A stretch of 64,000 nt of DNA from JBCFBK01 sp038562555 (GTDB taxonomy: Bacteria > Bacteroidota > Bacteroidia > Bacteroidales > Prolixibacteraceae): assembly GCA_038562555.1 (NCBI GenBank), contig JBCFBK010000008.1:62001-126000 (forward strand), given 5' to 3'. A model generated the notes under the pieces. That model was not told where the DNA came from. It searched no databases and saw only the letters and a program-made list of their open reading frames with translations. The position numbers and the translations under genes are program-made. Positions within the stretch are counted from its first letter, which is position 1, and every line of letters begins with the position of its first letter. This document shows, one piece after another, positions 45,454-55,078 of the stretch.

Positions 45454-48210
45454 TCAGTTGTTGTCGTACCAGCTCCGTCGTTTGTCTACTTTCAGGTCCT
45501 TTAGCATGGAAGAGGACGCGTTAAGCGTAAAGCTGTAACTTTTACGATCGCCAAAGGGGACAAAGTTGAAACTCATGTTAAAACAATGCAGGTTTCGCGA
45601 TATATTAAATGTTGTAAAAGAAAACTTGCGGGCCTGTATGTCAAAGTTTGTCGTTGCCCGCATATTCCATTTTTCTGTGAGGCTCATACTCCCGCTGAAA
45701 TTGAGACTCTGATTAATCGTGGCCTTGCGGTAAGGATTGGGGCGGCTGTAGCTCAGACTGTAATTAAAATTAAAATCCCAGGGAATGCTGAAATCGTAAT
45801 ATTCGGGCAAAGGAAAAGGATTGAACGGCGTTGGCGGGGTTGGCACAGCCGTCTTTGCTGTTCCTTCCTTACCTGCCGTTTCATCCTGTTTTTTCTCCTT
45901 CGCCTTGAACGACATGCCAAAAGACAGGTTAGCGTTGGTTAAACGTCCCAGTTTTGCCAGCCCGTTTTCATGATTCCATGCGTATGCATGATAGGTACGG
46001 CCGGTCGAGTCGGCAAGATAAGGATTGATCGTTCCGCCAAAGTTAACCGAAACACCTTTTATCGTCGTTCTCCCTCTGACAGAAATATTACTCAGATTCA
46101 GGGAGTCGGCCACCAGGTTATAGGAACCGCTGAAACTAAGATTATCAATAATTTTGACTTTTTTGAACTTCTCCGCATTATCAGTGGTGTCATTTTTTGC
46201 GACCACTTTGGCTTCCAGATTATTGCCAAGGCTGAACGTAATCGCTCCGCTTTCGCCGCGGCCGGAGGATCCAAAAACAGCTCCCTCAAAGCGGTTGTAG
46301 AAAATCTCATCGCCTTTTTCATTGATGTAACTATCCCAGAATCCGTATTTTGGATCACCAAAATCGGGCCGATAGCTGAAGCTCACCGAAGGAGTTATTT
46401 TATGGCGGATGGCCCTCAAACGAGACTCCGGATTTTTCACCAGGAAGGTACCGTAAATGTTGGTCGATCCGCTAAGGCTGAATGAATATTCATAGTTTCT
46501 TTTAAACCCGTAAGTCGTGTCGAGAACCTCTGTTCCCTTTCGCGCAATCTGATCAAAAAAGTATTGCCTTTCTATGGTTTGGGTGTACCACCGTTCCGAA
46601 TAGCTGACGCTTGGGCTCATATTGATATACTTGAACAGATTAAAGCTGGGAAGCGTCAGCGGAATGGAGTGTTTCCACCCGTTGCTCCAGTCCTTGACCA
46701 GTGATTTTTTCAGGATTTCGTCTTCTTTGGCCGTAATGGAATTTCTGATATTTCCGGAATAACTGAAGCCGATTTTTTCATAAAACTTTAGTTTTCCTGA
46801 CCTGTTTTTACTTCTGAACGGATAAATCTTCGACATATTGAAGGTCATCTCAGGAAAACTCAGACTCATGGTCGAGTCGGTCGAATTCTGTGAATGCCTG
46901 AAGTTAGCGGACATGTTAAATGGCGAATTTTCCCATTTTTTTGTGTAGGAGATACTGGAGGTCTTTGTTGTGCTCAGGTAGTTTTCAATGGTCCTTGATT
47001 CGGACATGTTGTTGGAATTTTCCTTGTCATAGCTGCTCGTTGACAGGTTGACGTTGGCTGAAAAACTTTGAAAAGGGTTTGCCTTGGAGTCCTGCGAATG
47101 AGACCACCTGAAACTGAAACCTTTGGTTTCGTATGAGTCGGGCAGGTCCTTTTCACCGTATTTATTTAAATTGTAGGCAAAACTGAAATTTCCGGAGAAT
47201 TTGTATCGCTTTTTGTAATTAGAGCTCAGGTAGGTGGCCCATGAACCTTTGGAATAAATGTCGCCCTTGATTGTCAGATCGTAATAAGGACTGGCCGCTA
47301 CATAATAACCGCCCTCCCTTAAAAAGAACCCCCGGTTTTGTTCTTCGCCGTACGAGGGAATGATAATTCCCGACGAATAGGTCGGCGAGTTGGGAAAAAA
47401 ACCAAATGGCAAAAAAGGAAAGTAAATCGGAAAGTCCTCCAGAACCATATATGCAGGACCGGTTATTATTTTTTTGTTCGAAATTACTTTTGCTTTGGTC
47501 ATGTTCAGGTAAAAATGCGGATGATCGGCGTCACATGTCGTGTATTTACCGTTTTTCATGATAAAAACATCTTTATCGATCTTCTTGGTACGTTCCCCCT
47601 GCACATAACCTTCGCCTTGTTCGGTACGCACGTCTCTGATAATTCCTTTCTGTGTCTTAAAGTTATACCGCAACGTTTTGCTTTCAAACTCTTCGGAACC
47701 ATCCTTAAAGACAGGAGTTCCCTGAGCCACTCCGGCTGTATCGGGTACGCCTTCGGCATATACCTCCTTGGTATTCAGGTCGAGCGCAATAAAATCAGCT
47801 TTCAACTCAATGTCCTCATAGGTTACGATGGCATCTTTGTAAAGAAACACTTTTTTGCTGTCCAGCGAAACAACGATAGAATCTTTTGCAGAATAACTGA
47901 TCGGAGCCTCCAGAACGGGAGTATCTTTTTTCGTACTGTCGTTTTGCAGCGAATCAGCCGGAGCAGGCAAAGTGATCGTCTCGCTGATCAATGTGTCCGG
48001 AATAGTATCTTCAGGCAATGGCGGAACTTTTCGCAAAGTAGTGTCCGGGATGTCAGCCCGGACAGGCGTCACCGGCTGGCCGGCAGCGGTGAATTCTCCG
48101 GCTCCTGCGGTAAGGCAGACCAGCAATAGCAAATATGTTGTCAGTTTCCGGATCAAGTTACATGCTAAAAGGCCTTCATGGCTGATTGGTCTGCAAAAAT
48201 ATAAATTCAT
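45454..48210 (-). CDS. lptD: LptD-like LPS-assembly outer-membrane protein
   Basis: This is an outer-membrane translocon that places lipopolysaccharide on the cell surface. From the ATG at 48210 the protein has 918 residues; a TTG at 48156 would give a neater signal peptide (LIRKLTTYLLLLVCLTAGAG), so the start is uncertain. An N-terminal OstA/LptA-like beta-jellyroll domain follows (KDAIVTYEDIELKADFIALD), then a very large barrel region rich in aromatic strands (SFSFAYNLNKYG-like repeats). In Bacteroidota, LptD homologues are usually of this long, Ser/Asn-rich type. It is divergent from the amidase gene with 209 bases between. Confidence 0.85.
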   Translation of the reverse strand: MNLYFCRPISHEGLLACNLIRKLTTYLLLLVCLTAGAGEFTAAGQPVTPVRADIPDTTLRKVPPLPEDTIPDTLISETITLPAPADSLQNDSTKKDTPVLEAPISYSAKDSIVVSLDSKKVFLYKDAIVTYEDIELKADFIALDLNTKEVYAEGVPDTAGVAQGTPVFKDGSEEFESKTLRYNFKTQKGIIRDVRTEQGEGYVQGERTKKIDKDVFIMKNGKYTTCDADHPHFYLNMTKAKVISNKKIITGPAYMVLEDFPIYFPFLPFGFFPNSPTYSSGIIIPSYGEEQNRGFFLREGGYYVAASPYYDLTIKGDIYSKGSWATYLSSNYKKRYKFSGNFSFAYNLNKYGEKDLPDSYETKGFSFRWSHSQDSKANPFQSFSANVNLSTSSYDKENSNNMSESRTIENYLSTTKTSSISYTKKWENSPFNMSANFRHSQNSTDSTMSLSFPEMTFNMSKIYPFRSKNRSGKLKFYEKIGFSYSGNIRNSITAKEDEILKKSLVKDWSNGWKHSIPLTLPSFNLFKYINMSPSVSYSERWYTQTIERQYFFDQIARKGTEVLDTTYGFKRNYEYSFSLSGSTNIYGTFLVKNPESRLRAIRHKITPSVSFSYRPDFGDPKYGFWDSYINEKGDEIFYNRFEGAVFGSSGRGESGAITFSLGNNLEAKVVAKNDTTDNAEKFKKVKIIDNLSFSGSYNLVADSLNLSNISVRGRTTIKGVSVNFGGTINPYLADSTGRTYHAYAWNHENGLAKLGRLTNANLSFGMSFKAKEKKQDETAGKEGTAKTAVPTPPTPFNPFPLPEYYDFSIPWDFNFNYSLSYSRPNPYRKATINQSLNFSGSMSLTEKWNMRATTNFDIQARKFSFTTFNISRNLHCFNMSFNFVPFGDRKSYSFTLNASSSMLKDLKVDKRRSWYDNN

Positions 48211-48419
48211 AGCCGACAAAATCGTGAACAGATGAAAAATAATCTTAATATTCCTATTTTTGTTTCCATATATAAGCAAAAATTATGAAACGAGCATGAT
48301 TGTGTCAAACACAAAGGTAGTGGATAAATATTTATGCGGGTTCCATACCGTTGGTGAAATATAAAAACGCCTTGTTGTTCACTCGAAGCTCGTAATCAGT
48401 ATTTTTTAAGTATACACGT

Positions 48420-49580
48420 ATGAATAATAAACACCTGCTTGTCCTTCTTATTATTGTTTTTGCTGTTTTTGTCCGGGCCTATGCCGGACAAAATCCAGGG
48501 AAGGCATTCACAGTTGTTATTGATGCCGGGCACGGAGGACAGGATCCGGGTGCAGTTTATAAAAACATCCGCGAAAAAGATGTGGTTTTAAAACTCGCAC
48601 TGAAACTCGGCAACTATATCCGGGAGAACATGCCTGATACAAAAGTCATTTTTACCAGGGATAGGGATGTCTTTATTCCCCTGCATCAGCGCGCAGCGAT
48701 TGCAAACAGCAACAAAGCCGATCTGTTTATTTCACTGCATGCTAATTTTTGTGGTACGCCATCCATTTCAGGAACCGAAACTTTTGTCCTGGGCTTACAC
48801 CGTTCGGAGGAAAATCTCGAGGTGGCCAAGAAAGAAAATTCAGTAATTTTAATGGAAGAAGATTATTCAACCCGATATGAAGGATTCGACCCGAATCTTT
48901 CCGAATCGTATATCATGTTTGAAATGGTGCAGGATGAGTACCTCGATCAAAGCATCGCTATTGGCGCTCTTGTTCAGGAACAATTCAAGGGCAGGGCAAT
49001 CAGGAAAGACCGCGGCGTTAAGCAAGCAGGATTTTTGGTTCTCCGGCGAATCGGAATGCCGGGCGTTTTGATAGAAGCCGGTTTTCTCAGTAACTTATCC
49101 GAAGCCCAGTACCTGAACTCAGAGCAAGGCCAGGTGAACCTCGCAACCGCCATTTTTCATGCCTTTAAAACCTATAAAACTTCGGTGGAGACCAGAAGTG
49201 ATTTCAGACTGATCAGCCAGAGTAATGTGCAAAAAGAAATCGATACGATACAGGAAGAGGCGAAACCTGCACCTGAACCACTCCCGCTAACAGAACCGGA
49301 AAAAAAAGCAGTTGACGGTAAGGAAATTTATTTTTGTGTTCAACTGGCAGTCAATTCAAAAAAAATTGATCCTTCTCCGGCCAATTTTAAGGGACTTCAG
49401 CCAATTTTTGTGACCGAACAAAATGGGACTTATAAATACCTGTTTTGTAAAGAGAGGGCGTATAACAATATAAAAAAATGCCGGGATCAGGCCCGAAAGT
49501 ACTTTCCGGACGCTTTTATTGTGGCCTTCGAAAACGGCGTTCAGGTCCCGTTGAAGAATGCTTTAGGTCAAAAACCATAG
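48420..49580 (+). CDS. N-acetylmuramoyl-L-alanine amidase with C-terminal module
   Basis: The protein has 386 residues. A signal peptide (LLVLLIIVFAVFVRAYA) precedes an amidase_3 domain with zinc ligands in VVIDAGHGGQDPGA, Glu in NIREKD, His in LFISLHAN and catalytic Glu in LIEAGFLSN. It cleaves the lactyl-amide bond of peptidoglycan in cell separation. A Pro/Glu-rich linker (about 265-300) leads to a C-terminal module (304-386) homologous to the end of the next protein (SPOR-like in position and size). It reads towards the MCE gene. Confidence 0.93.
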   Translation: MNNKHLLVLLIIVFAVFVRAYAGQNPGKAFTVVIDAGHGGQDPGAVYKNIREKDVVLKLALKLGNYIRENMPDTKVIFTRDRDVFIPLHQRAAIANSNKADLFISLHANFCGTPSISGTETFVLGLHRSEENLEVAKKENSVILMEEDYSTRYEGFDPNLSESYIMFEMVQDEYLDQSIAIGALVQEQFKGRAIRKDRGVKQAGFLVLRRIGMPGVLIEAGFLSNLSEAQYLNSEQGQVNLATAIFHAFKTYKTSVETRSDFRLISQSNVQKEIDTIQEEAKPAPEPLPLTEPEKKAVDGKEIYFCVQLAVNSKKIDPSPANFKGLQPIFVTEQNGTYKYLFCKERAYNNIKKCRDQARKYFPDAFIVAFENGVQVPLKNALGQKP

Positions 49581-49762
49581 ATCCGGTTAAGATGTTTGTT
49601 TTCCAGAAGAAAGCATGGTAATATTGTAGTGTCAAGACGAAAGACATCGTAAGGTATTAGTCGTAAGTACAGAGACGGGGATACGGAAGACCATAATCGA
49701 CCTGACACTTTGGTAATTTGGCATTTTTTAATTTGGCAGTTTAATTTAACCAATTTTGACTC

Positions 49763-51016
49763 ATGAAATTATCCCGATACACAAAATTAGGACTTCTCAT
49801 TACTTTTAGCATCGCCATATTTATTTGGGGAATGAACTTTCTTAAAGGGATCGATTTTTTTAAGAAAAATACAACCTTTTATGCCTTATACCCGCGGGTT
49901 GATGGTTTGGAGGAATCGAGTGCGGTTACCCTGAACGGTTTTCGGGTTGGTCAGGTTAAGCAAATTGGGTTTTCGGAACGGCAGGACGGTACACTTCTGG
50001 TCAGTTTTACCCTTGAAGGGGATTTCCGGCTTCCCAAAGGCTCAGAAGCCCGGATTATATCAAGCGACATTATGGGAACGCGTTCAATAAAACTTGAGAT
50101 TGCGCAGTCAACTGAATTTTATGCCAATCATGACACGATTCCGGGAACGATTGAGGGTGATTTGAAGGAACAGGTCAGCATGCAGGTGCTTCCGCTGAAA
50201 AATAAGGCCGAACAGCTTTTGTCGTCGCTTGACTCAGCCATAACGGTAGTTACCTACATTTTTAATGAAGAGGCCCGCGAAAACCTGGCGCAGAGTTTTG
50301 AGCATATCAATCAGACTATTTTGAATATCAAGGAGACGTCGGGAATGCTCAACGAACTGATGAAATCGGAATATGGCAGTATACAGGGAACACTTAGAAA
50401 CATGAAACAAATTACCGACACGCTGAATGCCGGGTCCGGTCACTTTGCCAATATCATTAAAAACACCTCCGATATCAGCGACAGCCTTGCCGGTGTCAAT
50501 TTCAGGCAAGCGCTGCTCGATATTTCACAGTCGGCCGACGGACTAAACCAGATCCTTCATAAAGTGAATAACAACGAAGGAACTGCGGGCATGCTGATCA
50601 ATGATCCGGAGTTATATCAGAATCTCGCGTTGCTTAGTCAGAGCATGGACGCTTTGCTAAATGACCTGCGCAACAACCCGAAACGCTATGTCCATTTTTC
50701 TGCCTTTGACCTGGGAAAGGAAATTTATATCACTCCGCGTAAACCTGTCGGAGAAAATGAACTTAAGTACATTTTTAAAATTAATCTTGTATCAAGTCCT
50801 TCCCGTATTAATCCTGAAAATCCGCTGTTCAAACAATTTCAGCCTATTGAAGAAATGGAGATTGGAGGCATCTATAACTACCTGACAGGAGCAACTTCCG
50901 ATTTTAATGAAATATCAAAACTGAATGATCAGGCAAGAAAGGTTTTCCCGGATGCGAATATCGTTTCCTTCCGAAACGGGCGTCCTGTAAGACTGGAAAA
51001 AGCTTTAAAGAAATAG
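49763..51016 (+). CDS. MCE/MlaD family protein with C-terminal module like the amidase's
   Basis: The protein has 417 residues. An N-terminal membrane helix (LGLLITFSIAIFIWG) and an MCE domain (about 38-115, RVDGLEESSAVTLNGFRVGQVKQIGF) mark it as an inner-membrane-anchored lipid-transfer component of the Mla type. The helical middle (about 140-320) follows. The last 82 residues (336-417) match the amidase C-terminus (DQARKxFPDAxIVxFxNG). No ABC transporter (MlaEF) genes are nearby. Confidence 0.9.
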   Translation: MKLSRYTKLGLLITFSIAIFIWGMNFLKGIDFFKKNTTFYALYPRVDGLEESSAVTLNGFRVGQVKQIGFSERQDGTLLVSFTLEGDFRLPKGSEARIISSDIMGTRSIKLEIAQSTEFYANHDTIPGTIEGDLKEQVSMQVLPLKNKAEQLLSSLDSAITVVTYIFNEEARENLAQSFEHINQTILNIKETSGMLNELMKSEYGSIQGTLRNMKQITDTLNAGSGHFANIIKNTSDISDSLAGVNFRQALLDISQSADGLNQILHKVNNNEGTAGMLINDPELYQNLALLSQSMDALLNDLRNNPKRYVHFSAFDLGKEIYITPRKPVGENELKYIFKINLVSSPSRINPENPLFKQFQPIEEMEIGGIYNYLTGATSDFNEISKLNDQARKVFPDANIVSFRNGRPVRLEKALKK

Positions 51017-51302
51017 CCCGGACATAAACGAACATAAGGATAATTTAATCCTGATCTCATGAACAGCCTGACTACCACGCATTAGGCAAATCAAATAGTT
51101 TAATAAGTTGATTATCAAATAGATATACAACATGATTTTTTTTCATACAGTTAAGTACCTGAAGGATCAAGCTCTTATAAACATTTTTAAAAAGTCAAGT
51201 CATTTTTTATTTTTTTAATACTTTTTTTTTCAACAATTTTGTTTCGGGAAAAGCAATTAGGGGAAAAAATTTTGTCGAACTTATTAAATCCTGCTGTTCG
51301 TA

Positions 51303-52733
51303 ATGAATAACATTCATCTTGCTGTATGGAATCGTTGTCTCTCTGTCATCCGGGATAACGTTCCTGCAATTAGTTTTAAGACCTGGTTCGAGCCAATCGT
51401 GCCTGTTAAGATAGAAAGTCAGGTATTGACTATTCAGGTACCGAGTCCTTTTTTTTACGAATATCTGGAAGAGCAGTATATCGACCTGCTGCGAAAAACG
51501 TTAAGAAAAGAAGTTGGACAGGATGCCAAGCTTGAGTATGTCGTTGTCATGGGTAACAACCAGTCAAATTCCCAGCCTTACACCGTTAAATATCCGACGA
51601 ACAACAATAACAAAATTCAAAACAAACCCATGACTGTGCCCCTGAGCACGGAGGGAAAAGCATCAATCAAGAATCCGTTTATTATTCCAGGCATTCAGAA
51701 GCTGCAGGTAGATCCGCAATTGAAAGCTGACAATACGTTTGAAAATTTTGTTGAAGGAGAATGTAACCGTCTCGCCCGGAGTGCAGGATATGCGGTTGCG
51801 CAGAATCCCGGGGGAACAGCATTCAACCCCTTGATGATTTACGGCAATTCGGGTTTGGGCAAAACGCACTTGGCTCATGCCATCGGTATCGAGGTCAAGG
51901 AAAAATTCCCAGATAAGGTTGTCCTGTATGTGAATTCCAATAAATTTCAAACTCAGTACACCGAGGCAACGCGCAATAACAACCGGAATGACTTTCTTCA
52001 TTTTTATCAGATGATTGACGTGCTGATTCTTGATGATGTTCAGGAATTTGCGGGCAAGGAAAAGACACAGGAAACCTTTTTTCATATTTTCAATCACCTG
52101 CACCAGAGTGGAAAACAACTGATCCTGACATCCGATAAACCGCCAATTGAACTGAAAGGGATGGAGCAGCGTTTGTTGTCGCGTTTCAAATGGGGATTGA
52201 CGGCCGATCTGCAGATCCCTGACTTTGAAACCCGTATGGATATCTTAAAGCGTAAGACTTACAAAGATGGGATTGTTATCAGTGATGAGGTACTGGAATA
52301 TATTGCCTCACATATTACCAACAATGTGAGGGAACTTGAAGGTGCGCTCGTTTCACTGTTGGCCCAGTCTACCTTAAATAAAAAGGAAATTACAGCGGAA
52401 CTGGCCAGCGAGATGATTAACAAACTGGTTAAGAGCTCAAAAAGAGAGCTCTCGGTTGATTATATTTCGAAGGTGGTCTGTGATTATTTTAATTTACCGG
52501 TCAACCAGTTACAAACCAAGACCCGAAAGCGTGAGATTGTCCAGGCCCGGCAGTTAGCGATGTATTTTTCCAAGAATATGACTAAATCGTCGCTGGCCTC
52601 TATTGGTTTGCAAATTGGTAATAAGGACCACGCAACGGTATTACATGCCTGTAAAACGGTAAATAACCTGATCGATACAGACAAAAGCTTCAGGCATTTC
52701 GTTGACGAAATAGAACGAAAATTAAAAATGTAG
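51303..52733 (+). CDS. dnaA: Chromosomal replication initiator protein DnaA
   Basis: DnaA is an ATP-dependent initiator that opens oriC. The 476 residues comprise an N-terminal domain, an Asn/Gln-rich linker (about 95-125), an AAA+ domain with Walker A YGNSGLGKTHLAHAIG and Walker B VLILDDVQ, and a C-terminal DNA-binding helix-turn-helix with the signature IGNKDHATVLHACKTV. It ends before a strong terminator. The 286 bases upstream are very A/T rich but contain no consensus DnaA-box cluster. Confidence 0.98.
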   Translation: MNNIHLAVWNRCLSVIRDNVPAISFKTWFEPIVPVKIESQVLTIQVPSPFFYEYLEEQYIDLLRKTLRKEVGQDAKLEYVVVMGNNQSNSQPYTVKYPTNNNNKIQNKPMTVPLSTEGKASIKNPFIIPGIQKLQVDPQLKADNTFENFVEGECNRLARSAGYAVAQNPGGTAFNPLMIYGNSGLGKTHLAHAIGIEVKEKFPDKVVLYVNSNKFQTQYTEATRNNNRNDFLHFYQMIDVLILDDVQEFAGKEKTQETFFHIFNHLHQSGKQLILTSDKPPIELKGMEQRLLSRFKWGLTADLQIPDFETRMDILKRKTYKDGIVISDEVLEYIASHITNNVRELEGALVSLLAQSTLNKKEITAELASEMINKLVKSSKRELSVDYISKVVCDYFNLPVNQLQTKTRKREIVQARQLAMYFSKNMTKSSLASIGLQIGNKDHATVLHACKTVNNLIDTDKSFRHFVDEIERKLKM

Positions 52734-52746
52734 AAATAAACTCAGG

Positions 52747-52771
52747 GCTCCCGCAAAACGGGAGTTTTTTT
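52747..52771 (+). terminator. Terminator of dnaA
   Basis: CTCCCG (52748-52753) pairs with CGGGAG (52759-52764) around a 5-base loop, followed by seven T. It lies 14 bases after the dnaA stop. Confidence 0.9.
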
Positions 52772-52791
52772 CGCTCTTAACCGCAGCAATC

Positions 52792-53394
52792 ATGACCGAT
52801 TCGTACCTGACCATAGAAAAAGCTTCGGAAGGCATGTTCAAGGACAAGGGGAGCAAATTTTTGGCCTTTGCCTACCCTGTTGAATCGGAAGACAAAATCA
52901 GGGAGTATATTCAAAAACTCCGCAAGGAACATCATGCGGCCAGGCATCATTGCTTTGCCTGGCGCTTAGGAGCTGCTATGGAACATTTCAGGTCAAATGA
53001 CGACGGTGAACCTTCTTCCAGTGCTGGAAAACCTATCCTTGGACAGATCCAGCGGCTCGGTTTAACCGATGTGCTGATCGTTGTTGTCCGTTATTTTGGG
53101 GGAACCCTTCTCGGAGTGGGTGGACTGATCAAAGCCTACGGTGAGGCAGCCGCGGATGCCCTTAGTCATGCCACAATAATTACCCGGATCGTAAAGATCC
53201 CCTTCTGTATTCATTTCGATTACCTGCAAATGAACGCAGTCATGAAAATATTCAAGGAAAAAGATCTTCCACAAATAAAAAGCGATTTTAATCTACGGTG
53301 CAGCATCTGCAGTTCTGCAAGGCAAAGTGAGGTCGGTTTAATTTTAAGTTTGTTCAGCCAAATTGAAGGTGTTGTGACCGAGCGGATGGAATAA
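52792..53394 (+). CDS. YigZ/IMPACT family protein
   Basis: The protein has 200 residues and belongs to the family of YigZ/IMPACT, thought to bind nucleic acid or ribosome-associated factors; the exact role is unclear. The signature segments KEHHAARHHCFAWRLG, NDDGEPSSSAGKPIL and VVVRYFGGTLLGVGGLIKAYG are present. It starts 20 bases after the dnaA terminator, so it probably has its own weak promoter or readthrough. Confidence 0.92.
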   Translation: MTDSYLTIEKASEGMFKDKGSKFLAFAYPVESEDKIREYIQKLRKEHHAARHHCFAWRLGAAMEHFRSNDDGEPSSSAGKPILGQIQRLGLTDVLIVVVRYFGGTLLGVGGLIKAYGEAAADALSHATIITRIVKIPFCIHFDYLQMNAVMKIFKEKDLPQIKSDFNLRCSICSSARQSEVGLILSLFSQIEGVVTERME

Positions 53395-53429
53395 CAGCAG
53401 AATGTTTATAAAAATAATGCGGAGGTCAC

Positions 53430-53459
53430 ATTGTTTTAAGTCCCGATTAGTTAAATTTG
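53430..53459 (+). promoter_or_regulatory. Candidate promoter of the pyrBI leader
   Basis: ATTG (53430-53433), 18 bases, TAAATTTG (53452-53459) fit the Bacteroidota promoter closely. The start point would lie close to the ATG at 53467. Confidence 0.45.
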
Positions 53460-53466
53460 TGCTTTG

Positions 53467-53673
53467 ATGAACAACCTGATCGTGCGATATAATCTTTCCG
53501 TAAGTGACGCAAATCACCCGGATATTTCGTTCCCTGCTTTCAGTCGTTACATCCTTTTTAATGATCGTCCGGACCATTGCCGGCATTTATCCGGGTTTCC
53601 GATCAAAAAAAAACCAACAGCGATTTTATCCCTGTTGGTTTTTTTTTGCCTCTTGATACTGGTAAACAAATAA
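53467..53673 (+). CDS. Possible pyrB leader peptide
   Basis: A 68-codon ORF begins at ATG 53467, just after a promoter-like element. It runs through the hairpin/T-run structure and ends 7 bases before the pyrB ATG. The peptide has no recognisable domain. The layout resembles the pyrBI leader peptide of enteric bacteria, but translation is not shown by anything else in the sequence; it may be a chance ORF. Confidence 0.25.
   Translation: MNNLIVRYNLSVSDANHPDISFPAFSRYILFNDRPDHCRHLSGFPIKKKPTAILSLLVFFCLLILVNK
53612..53650 (+). terminator. Terminator or attenuator before pyrB
   Basis: AACCAACAG (53612-53620) pairs perfectly with CTGTTGGTT (53632-53640), with an 11-base loop, followed by a long T run. 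It lies 31 bases before the pyrB ATG and 218 bases after the yigZ-like stop. A second stem (GATCG/CGATC and CCGG/CCGG, 53563-53604) lies directly upstream and could be part of a switch. Confidence 0.75.
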
Positions 53674-53680
53674 TAAATAC

Positions 53681-54589
53681 ATGAAGAAAGACTTAATCTC
53701 CATTACAGACTATACCAAGGAAGAATACCTGCGTATTATGGAGCTGGCAGCCGAATTTGAAGCCAACCCCAACCAGAAGCTGCTGCAGGGGAAAGTGGTA
53801 GCTTCGCTGTTTTTCGAACCGTCAACGCGTACCCGGCTTAGTTTCGAAACAGCAATCAGCCGGCTGGGGGGAAGGATCATTGGTTTCTCCGATTCCAATT
53901 CGTCGAGCGTATCAAAGGGAGAAACCCTGCACGACACGATCCGCATGGTTTCCAATTATGCTGACCTGATCGTTATGCGACATCCGATGGAGGGCAGCGC
54001 CCGTTATGCGGCCGAAGTATCGCGGGTGCCTGTTATTAATGCCGGAGACGGAGCAAACCAGCATCCGTCGCAAACCCTGCTGGATATGTATTCGATCATC
54101 AAGACCCAGCAAAAACTCGATAATCTCAACATTTTTATGGTGGGCGACCTGAAGTACGGGAGAACGGTACATTCGTTACTGATGGCGATCTCGCAGTTTG
54201 AAAATCCGATATTTAACTTCATCGCGCCCGAAGAGCTGCAAATGCCCGAGGAATACAAAATTCACCTGCGTGAAAAAGGAATTCGGTTTTTCGAGCACCG
54301 CGAATTCACCGATATCATTTCAGAAGCCGATATCGTTTATATGACGCGGGTTCAGAAAGAACGGTTTTCCGATCCGATTGAATATGAACAGGTGAAGAAC
54401 GTCTATATTCTGCGAAACAGCATGCTCGCGAATACGAAACCGAATATGCGCATCCTGCATCCGCTGCCGCGCGTGAATGAGATTCATCCGGATGTTGATC
54501 AGAACGAAAAAGCGTATTATTTCGATCAGGCCCGCAACGGCGTTTTTGCCCGTGAGGCTATTATTGCCCATACTTTAAATTTAAAATAA
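53681..54589 (+). CDS. pyrB: Aspartate carbamoyltransferase catalytic subunit
   Basis: PyrB joins carbamoyl phosphate and aspartate in the committed step of pyrimidine synthesis. The 302 residues contain the carbamoyl-phosphate loop FFEPSTRTRLSFETA, the GETLHDTIRM segment and the HPSQTLLDMYSI and HPLPRVNEI motifs. It is followed by pyrI with a 6-base gap. It is preceded by a hairpin with a T run, so it may be controlled by attenuation. Confidence 0.97.
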   Translation: MKKDLISITDYTKEEYLRIMELAAEFEANPNQKLLQGKVVASLFFEPSTRTRLSFETAISRLGGRIIGFSDSNSSSVSKGETLHDTIRMVSNYADLIVMRHPMEGSARYAAEVSRVPVINAGDGANQHPSQTLLDMYSIIKTQQKLDNLNIFMVGDLKYGRTVHSLLMAISQFENPIFNFIAPEELQMPEEYKIHLREKGIRFFEHREFTDIISEADIVYMTRVQKERFSDPIEYEQVKNVYILRNSMLANTKPNMRILHPLPRVNEIHPDVDQNEKAYYFDQARNGVFAREAIIAHTLNLK

Positions 54590-54595
54590 CAAGAC

Positions 54596-55075
54596 ATGAA
54601 GGATTCGATAAAAAAGAAACTGAAACTGAAAGTCAGCGCCATCAGCGAAGGGACCGTCATTGACCATATTCCTTCTGAAAATCTGTTTAAGGTGATCTCG
54701 ATTTTGAAGTTGGACAAAACAAAAAACATGATCACGTTCGGAGCAAACCTCGACAGCGAAAAAATGGGAGCAAAGGCTATTATAAAAATCTCGCACATGT
54801 TTTTTGAAGACAACGATATCAACAAAATCGCTTTAATTGCACCAAATGCCAAGTTAAATATTATCCGCGATTATGAGGTTGTCGAGAAAAAAGTTGTAAA
54901 AGTGCCCGACGAGGTCATCGGAATCGTAAAATGCTTTAATCCCAAATGCATCACCAACAATGAAGTCATAACCACTTCTTTCAGGGTGATCAGCAAATTG
55001 CCCCTGGCCCTGAAATGCAAATACTGTGAGAAAATCACCCACGAACATCAGATTGTGATTAAGAAGAATGAGTAG
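54596..55075 (+). CDS. pyrI: Aspartate carbamoyltransferase regulatory subunit
   Basis: PyrI binds CTP/ATP and gives allosteric control to PyrB. The 159 residues begin with the nucleotide-binding domain (VSAISEGTVIDHI). The zinc domain has CFNPKC and CKYC, the four ligands that hold the catalytic-regulatory contact. It is 6 bases after pyrB. Confidence 0.96.
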   Translation: MKDSIKKKLKLKVSAISEGTVIDHIPSENLFKVISILKLDKTKNMITFGANLDSEKMGAKAIIKISHMFFEDNDINKIALIAPNAKLNIIRDYEVVEKKVVKVPDEVIGIVKCFNPKCITNNEVITTSFRVISKLPLALKCKYCEKITHEHQIVIKKNE

Positions 55076-55078
55076 TCT

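Noticed and set aside
47338..48129. Plus-strand ORF opposite the LptD-like gene
   Set aside because: Antisense to a gene with clear features; no domain or start signal.
51017..51302. Possible oriC upstream of dnaA
   Set aside because: A/T rich, but no cluster of consensus DnaA boxes; the best string (TTATAAACA) has two mismatches.
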